Assembly (NCBI GenBank): GCA_019746155.1
Contig: JAIESJ010000118.1
Coordinates: 1-5,776 of the forward strand
Direction of reading: 5' to 3'
Origin: Burkholderiales bacterium
GTDB lineage: Bacteria > Pseudomonadota > Gammaproteobacteria > Burkholderiales > SG8-41
DNA length: 5,776 nt
The position numbers and the translations under genes are program-made. Below, piece after piece: positions 1-5,776 of the stretch. Under the pieces are notes generated by a model. That model had not been told where the DNA came from. It did not search any database and saw only the letters and a list, made by a program, of their open reading frames with translations. Position 1 is the first letter of the stretch, and every line of letters starts with the position of its first letter.

Positions 1-1020
1 GATCCGAATAACGAATGGCTGATGGGCATCGGCATTTCGACCTTTACTGAAATCGTCGGCGCCGGCCCCTCGAAGATGTGCGACATCCTCGGCGTGGGTA
101 TGTTCGATTCGTGCGAGATCCGCGTCCATCCGGACGGATCAGCCATTGCGCGCATGGGCACGATCACGCAGGGCCAGGGCCACCAGACGACTTATGCCCA
201 GATCATTGCCTCGGAGGCGGGTATTCCCGCCTCGGTGATTCATGTCGAGGAAGGCGATACCGCGACGGCGCCCTACGGGCTTGGCACCTACGGCTCGCGC
301 TCGACGCCGGTTGCAGGCGCGGCGGTCGCTCGGGCATCACGCAAGATTCGCGAGAAAGCCCGCAAAATCGCAGCACACCTGCTCGAGGTGAGCCCGGACG
401 ATCTGGAGTTCGATCTCGATCGTTTCGTCGTGAAAGGGTCGCCGGACCAGTCCAAAACCATCAAGGAAGTGGCGTGGGCTGCTTACAACAATGTACCGGA
501 GGGCATGGAGATGGGGCTGGAAGCGATGGATTATTATGATCCGCCAAACTTCACCTTCCCTTTCGGTGCTTATCTCTGTGTGCTCGACATCAACCGGTTC
601 ACCGGCGAGACGAAAGTGCGGCGCTTCTATGCGCTGGACGACTGCGGAACGCGCATCAACCCGATGATCATCGAAGGCCAGATCCATGGCGGTCTGACCG
701 AGGGCTTCGCCGTTGCCATGGGGCAGGAACTGCCCTATGACGAGTCGGGCAACGTGCTCGGCGGCACGCTGATGGATTACTTTGTGCCGACCACGGTGGA
801 GACCCCAAAATGGGAAACCGACTACACGGTCACGCCGTCACCGCATCATCCGATCGGCGCCAAGGGCGTGGCGGAATCGCCGCATGTCGGTTCGATTCCC
901 TGCTTCACGGCAGCGGTGGTCGATGCCTTCGCCCACTTGGGCGTTACGCACATGAACATGCCGCACAACAGCTACCGCGTCTGGCAGCAGTGCCATGCGC
1001 TGGGGCTGGACAAGCGCTGA
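1..1020 (+). CDS. coxL: Form I aerobic CO dehydrogenase large (molybdenum) subunit CoxL, C-terminal part
   Basis: This is the catalytic subunit of the Mo/Cu CO dehydrogenase, which oxidises CO with water to CO2 and passes electrons through CoxS and CoxM. The frame is open from base 1, with seven codons before the first ATG at 22, so the gene starts upstream. 339 residues are visible, and roughly 470 are missing compared with the usual length of about 809. Visible cofactor-binding motifs are QGQGHQTTYAQ (bases 169-201) and YGLGTYGSRSTP (274-309). The active-site glutamate, in GAKGVAESPHVG, is at bases 874-876 (Glu763 in O. carboxidovorans numbering). It lies 47 residues from the C-terminus, as in that protein. 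The diagnostic AYxCSFR loop with the copper-ligating Cys lies upstream and cannot be checked. The form I call rests on close similarity, from memory, to the O. carboxidovorans sequence across the whole visible part. Form II or xanthine dehydrogenase is unlikely given the coxG/D/E context. Confidence 0.95.
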   Translation, partial: DPNNEWLMGIGISTFTEIVGAGPSKMCDILGVGMFDSCEIRVHPDGSAIARMGTITQGQGHQTTYAQIIASEAGIPASVIHVEEGDTATAPYGLGTYGSRSTPVAGAAVARASRKIREKARKIAAHLLEVSPDDLEFDLDRFVVKGSPDQSKTIKEVAWAAYNNVPEGMEMGLEAMDYYDPPNFTFPFGAYLCVLDINRFTGETKVRRFYALDDCGTRINPMIIEGQIHGGLTEGFAVAMGQELPYDESGNVLGGTLMDYFVPTTVETPKWETDYTVTPSPHHPIGAKGVAESPHVGSIPCFTAAVVDAFAHLGVTHMNMPHNSYRVWQQCHALGLDKR

Positions 1021-1033
1021 TCTCCTGAAACTT

Positions 1034-1061
1034 CCTCCGCGGCCACAAGTCGCGGAGGTTT
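1034..1061 (+). terminator. GC-rich hairpin between coxL and coxG, possible weak terminator or mRNA-stabilising stem
   Basis: A perfect 8-bp inverted repeat, CCTCCGCG (1034-1041) and CGCGGAGG (1051-1058), encloses a 9-base loop. A G-U and a C-G pair could shorten the loop to 5 bases. It is followed by only three T residues, then CCTAG. It starts 14 bases after the coxL stop. The stem is strong but the U-tract is poor, so partial termination, or protection of the 3' end of the upstream coxMSL message, is more likely than full termination. The right arm holds GGAGG, but this sits 18 bases before the coxG ATG, too far to act as its normal ribosome binding site. Confidence 0.45.
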
Positions 1062-1076
1062 CCTAGTTGCCATAAC

Positions 1077-1661
1077 ATGAAAATCGTAATCGAAAAAACA
1101 TTTCCGTTGCCTGCCTCAGCGGATGTGTCATGGGAGTTTCTCCAGAACATCCAAGGTGTTGCGGAGTGCATGCCCGGAGCCAGGATTACCGAGCGCATCG
1201 ACAATGCGAACTATAAAGGTGCCGTGACGGTTCGCTTCGGCCCGGCAACGATGTCGTTCAAGGGGAATATCGCGGTCAAGGATATCGACAGCGCCAAGCG
1301 CTCCCTGTGCCTGATCGGCAAAGGCTCCGATACCAGCGGCACCTCGGGCGCTACCATGCACCTTACTGCATACATCGAAACTGCGGCTGACGGCACCAGC
1401 AATCTGGTCGGCAAGAGCGAAGTTGCGATGACGGGCAAGGCGGCGGCCTTCGGCGGGCGCATGATGAATACCGTCGCGGACCAGATTCTCAAGCAATTCG
1501 CCGCCAATTTTGCAAACCAGGTGCAAGCCCTTCGGGAGGCTGCCGGACCGGCCGGGGCCGCAACAACGCCTGCGCCGATTTCGGAGTTAAACGCGTTCGC
1601 TTTCCTGTGGGCTATCGTCCGGGACTGGTTCCACGGGTTGTTCTCGCGCAAACCAACCTGA
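1077..1661 (+). CDS. coxG: CoxG, SRPBCC-fold CO dehydrogenase membrane-recruitment / quinone-linked protein
   Basis: The 194-residue product matches the CoxG family (carbon monoxide dehydrogenase subunit G, START/SRPBCC fold). In this family it attaches the soluble CO dehydrogenase to the membrane, and it has recently been reported to handle the quinone electron acceptor. Residues 1 to about 150 form the SRPBCC domain, with the typical opening of an aromatic/hydrophobic strand, a WEFL helix and CMPGAR. GKAAAFGGRM and a long amphipathic helix (IL.QF..NF) follow. An Ala/Pro/Gly/Thr-rich linker (about 155-168) leads to a tryptophan- and phenylalanine-rich tail from residue 171 that ends in basic residues, fitting an interfacial or short membrane anchor. 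The ATG at 1077 is chosen because the fold begins immediately after it. No convincing Shine-Dalgarno sequence precedes it. The gene sits between coxL and coxD, while in O. carboxidovorans coxG follows coxF. Confidence 0.92.
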   Translation: MKIVIEKTFPLPASADVSWEFLQNIQGVAECMPGARITERIDNANYKGAVTVRFGPATMSFKGNIAVKDIDSAKRSLCLIGKGSDTSGTSGATMHLTAYIETAADGTSNLVGKSEVAMTGKAAAFGGRMMNTVADQILKQFAANFANQVQALREAAGPAGAATTPAPISELNAFAFLWAIVRDWFHGLFSRKPT

Positions 1662-1681
1662 GCGCATAACCCAGTGTGTGT

Positions 1682-2569
1682 ATGGACCGCATGAATGCCA
1701 TAGTTGCGCTCCAGCAGCAGTTGCAGCAATACGGCTACGTGGCTGAGCGCAGCCTCGCGGCCACGCTGTTGCTGACGCTCGACATGCCGCGGCCGTTGTT
1801 GCTGGAAGGCGAGGCCGGCGTCGGCAAGACGGAAGTGGCCAAAGCGCTCGCTGCTTTGCGCGACACCAGGCTGATCCGTCTGCAGTGCTACGAGGGCATC
1901 GACGCTCACGCGGCGATGTACGAGTGGAACTACCAGCGCCAACTGCTGGCGATCAAGGCGCTTGAGAGCGATGGCCGGGATGCCGCCCACAAGGAAGCGG
2001 ATATTTTCTCGGAGCGGTTTCTGCTCAAACGGCCGCTGCTCGACGCCATCACCTGCGATGAGCCGCCTGTGCTGTTGATCGACGAGATCGACCGCGCCGA
2101 CGAAGCATTTGAGGCGTATTTGCTCGAATTGCTCTCGGATTTCCAGATGTCCATCCCGGAGCTGGGTACGGTTCGCGCGCAAAGCCGTCCTTTCGTCGTG
2201 CTGACCTCGAACAGCACGCGCGAGCTTTCCGATGCTTTGCGCCGGCGCTGTCTGTATCACTACCTCGACTACCCGAGCTTTGAGAAGGAATTGCTGATCG
2301 TCGAGACGCGGCATCCGCAAGCGTCCGCGAAGCTCGCCCGGCAGGCGGTCGAATTCGCGCAGTCGCTGCGGCAGATGGATCTCCGCAAGAAACCGGGCAT
2401 CGCCGAAACCCTCGATTGGGTCGCCGCGCTGCTCGGGTTGGGCGTGACCACTCTCGACGAAGAGGGCACGGACCGCATCATGGACTGCTTATCGGTGCTG
2501 ATCAAAACGCGCGAAGACCGCGCTGAACTCACGCGCGAAGCTGTTGCGCGCATCGTTGCCACATGTTGA
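1682..2569 (+). CDS. coxD: CoxD, MoxR-type AAA+ ATPase for CO dehydrogenase active-site assembly
   Basis: CoxD is the AAA+ ATPase that in O. carboxidovorans is needed to build the CuSMoO2 centre of CODH (sulfuration and copper insertion). Counting from the ATG at 1682 (295 residues), the Walker A motif GEAGVGKT is at 43-50, Walker B VLLIDE at 130-135 with catalytic E135, sensor 1 LTSN at 174-177, and a triple-arginine candidate for the arginine finger at 187-189. The C-terminal helical lid is complete. The start is uncertain. A GTG at 1676 and an ATG at 1691 are in frame, and the last has a weak GGA four bases upstream (1684-1686). The AAA core begins well after all three. The gene starts 20 bases after the coxG stop, and its 3' end overlaps coxE by seven bases. 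MoxR ATPases generally work with a VWA partner, here CoxE. Confidence 0.93.
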   Translation: MDRMNAIVALQQQLQQYGYVAERSLAATLLLTLDMPRPLLLEGEAGVGKTEVAKALAALRDTRLIRLQCYEGIDAHAAMYEWNYQRQLLAIKALESDGRDAAHKEADIFSERFLLKRPLLDAITCDEPPVLLIDEIDRADEAFEAYLLELLSDFQMSIPELGTVRAQSRPFVVLTSNSTRELSDALRRRCLYHYLDYPSFEKELLIVETRHPQASAKLARQAVEFAQSLRQMDLRKKPGIAETLDWVAALLGLGVTTLDEEGTDRIMDCLSVLIKTREDRAELTREAVARIVATC

Positions 2570-3747
2570 CGACTGCCGACACTGCAGGCAACAACTTTGT
2601 ACTCGGCGAAATCCTTGTTGCGCGACTTGCCGGGTTTGGTTCGTTCTTGCGCGCCAATGACTTCCGGATCGGTACCGCACAGGCCGGCGATATTCTCGAC
2701 GCCGCCGGGCGCGGCGGGTTGCTGGAGCCACAAGTGCTGCGTTGGCAGCTCAAGGCGCTTCTGTGCGGGCGCGGAGACGAATGGCGCCGCTTCGACGAGT
2801 TGTTCGAGGCCTATTTTTTGCCGCCCAATCGACAGGCGCTGGCCGAAAGCCGCTCCGCTGGCACGGGGCGGCTCTCAAGGAAGAGCGATGGCCGGGACGG
2901 GAGCGAAGGCATGCCGGCCGCCCAGGCAGAAGGTGCCGCGCCCGACAACGATGCCGGCTCCGCCGCCAAGCACGGGGCCAGCCAGGAGGAATCTCTCGCA
3001 CAGGCGGATTTTCGGCACCTGAACCAGCCCGACGAGACGCGGGCGATCGAGGCACTGATGCAGCGCTTCGCGGCACGGCTGCGGCACCTGCGCCTGCGGC
3101 GAGAGCGCATCGGCGCGTACGGCAGGCGGCTCGATTTCGCGCGCACGATCCGGCGCAGCGTCAGCCGGGGCGGCTGGCCGTTTGAACTTGCGTGGCGTGA
3201 GCGCAGGCGGGAGCGGCCGCGGCTCGTGCTGTTGCTCGACGTCAGCCGTTCCATGAGCTTGTACAGTTTTTTCTATTTGCGGCTGGCGCGCGCACTTACC
3301 GCGGCGCTGCCGGATATTTATTGCTTCATCTATCACACGCGCTTGAACGGGGTTTCCCAGGCGCTGCGCGATCCCGATCCATGGCGCTCGCAGGAACAGC
3401 TGCAGTTGCTGTCGGCCGGCTGGGCCGGCGGCACGCGCATCGGCGAATGCCTTGCCGCCTTCAATCGTGAATACGGCTGCGCCCTAGTGCATTCGCGTAC
3501 CGCAGTGGTGATCGTCAGCGATGGTTACGACACCGGCGAGCCGAAGGACCTTGCGCAGGCGCTCGCGCAGTTGAGGCGGCGCGCACGCCGCATCGTCTGG
3601 CTCAATCCGCTTGCCGCGCGCCAGGGCTATGCGCCGGTGAGCCGCGCGATGCAGGCGGCCTTGCCGCATCTCGACCTGCTCGCGCCGGGCGCAAATCTCG
3701 CGAGCATCGAGCGAGTGCTTCCGCAATTGCTGGAAACACTGACATGA
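2563..3747 (+). CDS. coxE: CoxE, von Willebrand factor A domain partner of CoxD
   Basis: The 394-residue product belongs to the VWA-containing CoxE-like family. It is thought to act with the MoxR ATPase CoxD in maturing CODH, with copper insertion the proposed step in O. carboxidovorans. The N-terminal helical region (about 12-87) is followed by a low-complexity, charged and Ala/Gly-rich linker (about 88-150). A conserved segment with arginine-rich helices then leads into the VWA domain from about 220. A complete metal-ion-dependent adhesion site is visible: DVSRS with D226, S228 and S230, then T291 in GGTRIG, then D320 in VSDGYD. A working Mg-binding site is therefore likely. The ATG overlaps the coxD stop (ATGTTGA), no clear ribosome binding site precedes it, and translational coupling is likely. 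No signal peptide or membrane segment is seen. Confidence 0.92.
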   Translation: MLTTADTAGNNFVLGEILVARLAGFGSFLRANDFRIGTAQAGDILDAAGRGGLLEPQVLRWQLKALLCGRGDEWRRFDELFEAYFLPPNRQALAESRSAGTGRLSRKSDGRDGSEGMPAAQAEGAAPDNDAGSAAKHGASQEESLAQADFRHLNQPDETRAIEALMQRFAARLRHLRLRRERIGAYGRRLDFARTIRRSVSRGGWPFELAWRERRRERPRLVLLLDVSRSMSLYSFFYLRLARALTAALPDIYCFIYHTRLNGVSQALRDPDPWRSQEQLQLLSAGWAGGTRIGECLAAFNREYGCALVHSRTAVVIVSDGYDTGEPKDLAQALAQLRRRARRIVWLNPLAARQGYAPVSRAMQAALPHLDLLAPGANLASIERVLPQLLETLT

Positions 3748-4790
3748 CTGTCGATGACATACTTGAGCGCGCCGGCAAGCTGCGCGCGGCCGGACAACCG
3801 TTCGCAATAGCGACGGTAGTGCGCGCGGTTTCCCCGATCTTCGCAACAGTCGGGGCCCAGGCCATCATCGAGCCCGACGGCACTATTCATGGCTGGATCG
3901 GCGGCGGATGCGCGAAAGGCGTCGTCACCCGTGCCGCACAGGCTGCCATGCAGGCTGACACCCCGAAACTGGTGCGCATCAGCAACGACGGCGCCCTCGC
4001 CGATGCGGGCGTTGAAATTCATGCGATGCCGTGCGCGAGCAACGGCACCATCGAGTTGTTTATCCAGCCGCACATGCCCGCGCCGCTCCTGCTCGTGATG
4101 GGGAATACGCCCTGTGCCCGCGAGGCAGCTGCACTTGGGCAGCGCATCGGCTTGCGGGTCGCTACCGCTGGAGCAACAACCGGGGTCCCGGACGCGGTTG
4201 CGCGCCTGCCCGGATTCGATGCCGGCGAGGCCGCTGCGCTGGCACCTCGTATCGTTCTCATTGCGACCCAGGGCGAAGGCGACGAGGCCGCGCTCGAGGC
4301 GGCATTGCGCAGTCCGGCCCAGGCCATACTGCTCGTCGCGAGCGCACGCAAGGCCGAACGCCTGCGGCAGCTCATGGGCGAGCGGGGCATCGCGCCGGAA
4401 CGGCTTGCTGACCTGCACGCTCCCGCCGGTCCCGATATCGGCGCCGCTGTGCCGGAAGAAGTTGCGCTCGCCACTGTCGCGGGCGTGGTCGCCTGCTTGC
4501 GGGGGGCGCAAGTACGCGGATCGGCGCCCGCCAAGCCGGGTAGTGCAACTACAACGGCTGCGCTGCACGTATTCCCGGCGCGCGACAACCAGACGATCAA
4601 TGCCAAGTCCAGCCAGTACGCAAACCCTGTCTGCCGCGCCGCGATAGACAAGGCGACTGCGCTGCATGTCATTGAGTACGGCGGCATGTCGCACTACTTC
4701 TGTTGCGATGGCTGCAAAGTGGAATTCGAGCGTGATCCCGCCAAATATCTCGAGATTGCACGTCAACTGATGACGACGGAGACGGCATGA
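3744..4790 (+). CDS. coxF: CoxF-type XdhC family protein with a C-terminal YHS metal-binding domain
   Basis: This 348-residue protein combines an XdhC/CoxI N-terminal domain (about 5-75, with WIGGGCAKG at 51-59), a conserved CoxF-like stretch around C97 (MPCASNGTIELFI), and an XdhC Rossmann domain (about 114-254, with ATQGEGDEAAL at 174-184 and PAGPDIGA at 227-234, followed by PEE). XdhC-family proteins bind and protect the molybdenum cofactor before insertion, and CoxF in O. carboxidovorans takes part in building the Cu-S-Mo centre. After a linker (255-290) comes a YHS/TRASH-like domain (about 291-340): NPVC with C297, then YFCCDGC with C320, C321 and C324, then FERDPAKYL. YHS domains bind soft metals and also occur on copper ATPases. 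The ATG overlaps the coxE stop by four bases, with GGAAA at 3732-3736 as a modest ribosome binding site. The exact symbol is less certain than the family, since coxI is also XdhC-like. Confidence 0.85.
   Translation: MTVDDILERAGKLRAAGQPFAIATVVRAVSPIFATVGAQAIIEPDGTIHGWIGGGCAKGVVTRAAQAAMQADTPKLVRISNDGALADAGVEIHAMPCASNGTIELFIQPHMPAPLLLVMGNTPCAREAAALGQRIGLRVATAGATTGVPDAVARLPGFDAGEAAALAPRIVLIATQGEGDEAALEAALRSPAQAILLVASARKAERLRQLMGERGIAPERLADLHAPAGPDIGAAVPEEVALATVAGVVACLRGAQVRGSAPAKPGSATTTAALHVFPARDNQTINAKSSQYANPVCRAAIDKATALHVIEYGGMSHYFCCDGCKVEFERDPAKYLEIARQLMTTETA
4778..4781 (+). promoter_or_regulatory. Ribosome binding site of the mocA-type gene, inside the end of coxF
   Basis: GGAG lies five bases before the ATG at 4787, inside the last codons of the upstream gene. 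It is the clearest Shine-Dalgarno match among the genes in this window and supports the ATG that overlaps the coxF stop (ATGA). Confidence 0.6.
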
Positions 4791-5407
4791 GATTTTCCAC
4801 AGTTGTGCTCGCCGCGGGCACATCGAGCCGCATGCAGGGGCGGCACAAGCTGCTGCTGCCGATTGCGGGCGAGCCTGTTGTGCGGCATACGGTACGTTCA
4901 CTGCTTGAAAGCGGTCCAGAGGAAGTGGTGATCGTGACCGGATTCAATGGCCGCGCAGTGTTCGATGCGCTGTCTGATCTTCCGGTGCGGTTTCAGCCGA
5001 ATCCGCGCTACGAGGAAGGCCAGATGACTTCGGTAGCTGCCGGTGTTGCAATCCTGTCGGTACCATGCGATGCGATCATGGTCTGCTTGGCCGATCAGGT
5101 GTTGCTGGCGCCCGACGACTATCGCGCGCTGGCCGAGGTGTATGTCTCGATGTCCCGTGGCTCGATCGTGGTGCCGCACTTCCAGGGTCAGCGCGGTAAT
5201 CCGGTGCTGTTCTCTGCGAGCCACACGCCCGAGGTCGCCTCGGGGCGGAAGAACATCGGCTGCCGCAAGCTGATTGCCGACCATCCCGAGGAAGTTTTTG
5301 TGTTCAATGCGCGGCACGACCGATATACGGTGGACCTGGACACGCCTGAAGATTACGAACGCATCCTTGCGCGCTGGAACCGGTCGGCGCCCTTGCGTGC
5401 TGCGTGA
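4787..5407 (+). CDS. mocA: MocA-type molybdenum cofactor cytidylyltransferase (NTP-transferase fold)
   Basis: This probably transfers CMP from CTP to Mo-molybdopterin, giving the molybdopterin cytosine dinucleotide that CoxL requires. The product is 206 residues, a normal length for the family. The nucleotide-binding loop LAAGTSSRM (8-16) is followed by a conserved K21 and LLLP. LAAG rather than LAGG, with TSVAAG (81-86), favours the cytidylyl (MocA) over the guanylyl (MobA) type. CLADQV (100-105) holds the metal-binding Asp, where MocA proteins more often have GDQP. GQRGNPVLF (134-142), NIGCRKLI (156-163) and VDLDTPEDY (182-190) complete the family pattern. The ATG overlaps the preceding stop by four bases and has a GGAG ribosome binding site. 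Its position directly after an XdhC gene in a cox operon strongly supports the MCD role. The symbol is a functional assignment, and cluster-specific names may differ. Confidence 0.87.
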   Translation: MRFSTVVLAAGTSSRMQGRHKLLLPIAGEPVVRHTVRSLLESGPEEVVIVTGFNGRAVFDALSDLPVRFQPNPRYEEGQMTSVAAGVAILSVPCDAIMVCLADQVLLAPDDYRALAEVYVSMSRGSIVVPHFQGQRGNPVLFSASHTPEVASGRKNIGCRKLIADHPEEVFVFNARHDRYTVDLDTPEDYERILARWNRSAPLRAA

Positions 5408-5416
5408 GTAACAAGA

Positions 5417-5776
5417 ATGCAGGCAATCGCAGCACATGACCGGATGAAGCTCGCAGCCCCGGCCGCGATGATCTTCATTGCCGTGATCGTGCTGCTGGGC
5501 ATGCTTGCGCCGCCACGGTCTTTGGCAGATGCCGTCTGGTTTGTCGCCAACGGCGCCATTATCTTTTCCGGCCTCGTGATGCTAGGTTGGCTGCGGCCGG
5601 CGCACGTGGGACTGACGGCGGCGCAGGTGATGCTGGTGACCGGAACGCTCGGGATGGCAATTGGCTTGTGGATCGATACGCGTGGCGCGGGAGTGGAGAT
5701 GATTGCCGCGATCTGCACCCAGAGCGAGGGAATCGCGCTGCGCGAGCGGATTCTGTGGCACTGGACGCAGCTTCCC
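5417..5776 (+). CDS. Unrecognised integral membrane protein, N-terminal part (runs off the window)
   Basis: The frame stays open for 120 codons to the last base, so the gene is cut at its 3' end. Three hydrophobic stretches look like transmembrane helices: about residues 15-31 (rich in Ala, Ile, Val, Leu), 39-59 and 67-86. A more polar region follows with ICTQSEG (99-105), RERILW (109-114) and HW (115-116). It starts nine bases after the mocA-type stop on the same strand, so co-transcription is likely. The start is uncertain: the ATG at 5417 has no good ribosome binding site, and an in-frame ATG at 5444 (codon 10) would also leave the first helix intact. I do not recognise the family. It does not look like the sensor-type membrane proteins CoxC, CoxH or CoxK, which are much longer. 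Codon use and strand match the neighbours. Confidence 0.7.
   Translation, partial: MQAIAAHDRMKLAAPAAMIFIAVIVLLGMLAPPRSLADAVWFVANGAIIFSGLVMLGWLRPAHVGLTAAQVMLVTGTLGMAIGLWIDTRGAGVEMIAAICTQSEGIALRERILWHWTQLP

Noticed and set aside
1..4. GATC at the first base as a cloning junction
   Set aside because: It could reflect a Sau3AI/BamHI library end, but a four-base site at a window edge is easily chance and says nothing about the biology.
22..24. ATG at 22 as the start of the first gene
   Set aside because: The frame is open upstream to base 1, and the protein matches the middle and C-terminal part of CoxL, so this is an internal methionine.
1..1020. Form II CoxL-like hydroxylase or xanthine dehydrogenase instead of true CoxL
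   Set aside because: The visible part follows the form I sequence closely and is followed by coxG, coxD, coxE and a CoxF-type gene. The diagnostic loop is outside the window, so a small doubt remains.
1672..1684. Short GT repeat just before coxD as a phase-variation tract
   Set aside because: There are only about four GT units. It lies at or upstream of the likely start codons and is too short to be a convincing slippage site.
1211..2320. Antisense open frame of 369 codons across coxG and coxD
   Set aside because: It is opposite two clearly recognisable genes, has no family resemblance, and its composition (many Arg, Gln, His) is typical of a shadow frame in GC-rich DNA.
3627..4901. Antisense open frame of 424 codons across coxF and its neighbours
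   Set aside because: It crosses the ends of three well-supported sense genes, shows no recognisable motif and is Arg/Ala/Cys-rich as expected from reverse-strand GC-rich codons.
4787..5407. MobA guanylyltransferase or a sugar nucleotidyltransferase
   Set aside because: LAAGTSSRM with the TSVAAG motif, the short single-domain length and the XdhC/CODH neighbours all favour a MocA-type cytidylyltransferase.
4898..5718. Two antisense frames at the 3' end of the window
   Set aside because: One lies opposite the MocA-type gene. The other lies mostly opposite the membrane protein frame, whose hydrophobic helix pattern and same-strand spacing are much better evidence of coding.

Overview
The window is a piece of a GC-rich bacterial chromosome carrying the distal half of an aerobic carbon monoxide dehydrogenase (Mo/Cu-CODH, cox) cluster, all on the + strand. 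The first gene is the C-terminal part of a form I CoxL, closely resembling as I remember it the Oligotropha (Afipia) carboxidovorans protein. This indicates a proteobacterium able to oxidise CO. A betaproteobacterial or alphaproteobacterial host is the best guess from GC content, gene order and protein similarity, but taxonomy cannot be settled from this window.

Layout: coxL C-terminal part (1-1020, cut at the window start); a 56-base gap with a strong hairpin; coxG (1077-1661), the membrane-recruitment and quinone-linked SRPBCC protein; coxD (about 1682-2569), a MoxR-type AAA+ ATPase; coxE (2563-3747), a von Willebrand A protein; a coxF-type XdhC-family gene (3744-4790) with an added C-terminal YHS metal-binding domain; a mocA-type molybdopterin cytidylyltransferase gene (4787-5407); and the start of an unrecognised small membrane protein (5417 to the window end). 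From coxD onward the first three junctions overlap by 4-7 bases and the last gap is 9 bases, so the genes look translationally coupled in one operon.

Function as a unit: CoxL carries the molybdopterin cytosine dinucleotide (MCD) cofactor with a Cu-S-Mo centre. The mocA-type enzyme would make MCD from Mo-molybdopterin and CTP. The XdhC/CoxF protein would handle MCD or metal during maturation. CoxD and CoxE form a MoxR-VWA pair needed for sulfuration and copper insertion. CoxG links the finished enzyme to the membrane and the quinone pool. The small and medium subunit genes (coxS, coxM) are expected upstream, outside the window.

Most interesting points: the XdhC-YHS fusion, which puts a likely copper/soft-metal site on a cofactor maturation factor; the hairpin separating coxL from the accessory genes; the coxG placement between coxL and coxD; and the unassigned membrane protein at the end. 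I saw no tRNA, rRNA, CRISPR array, insertion sequence or other mobile element. No stretch longer than 60 bases lacks a gene.
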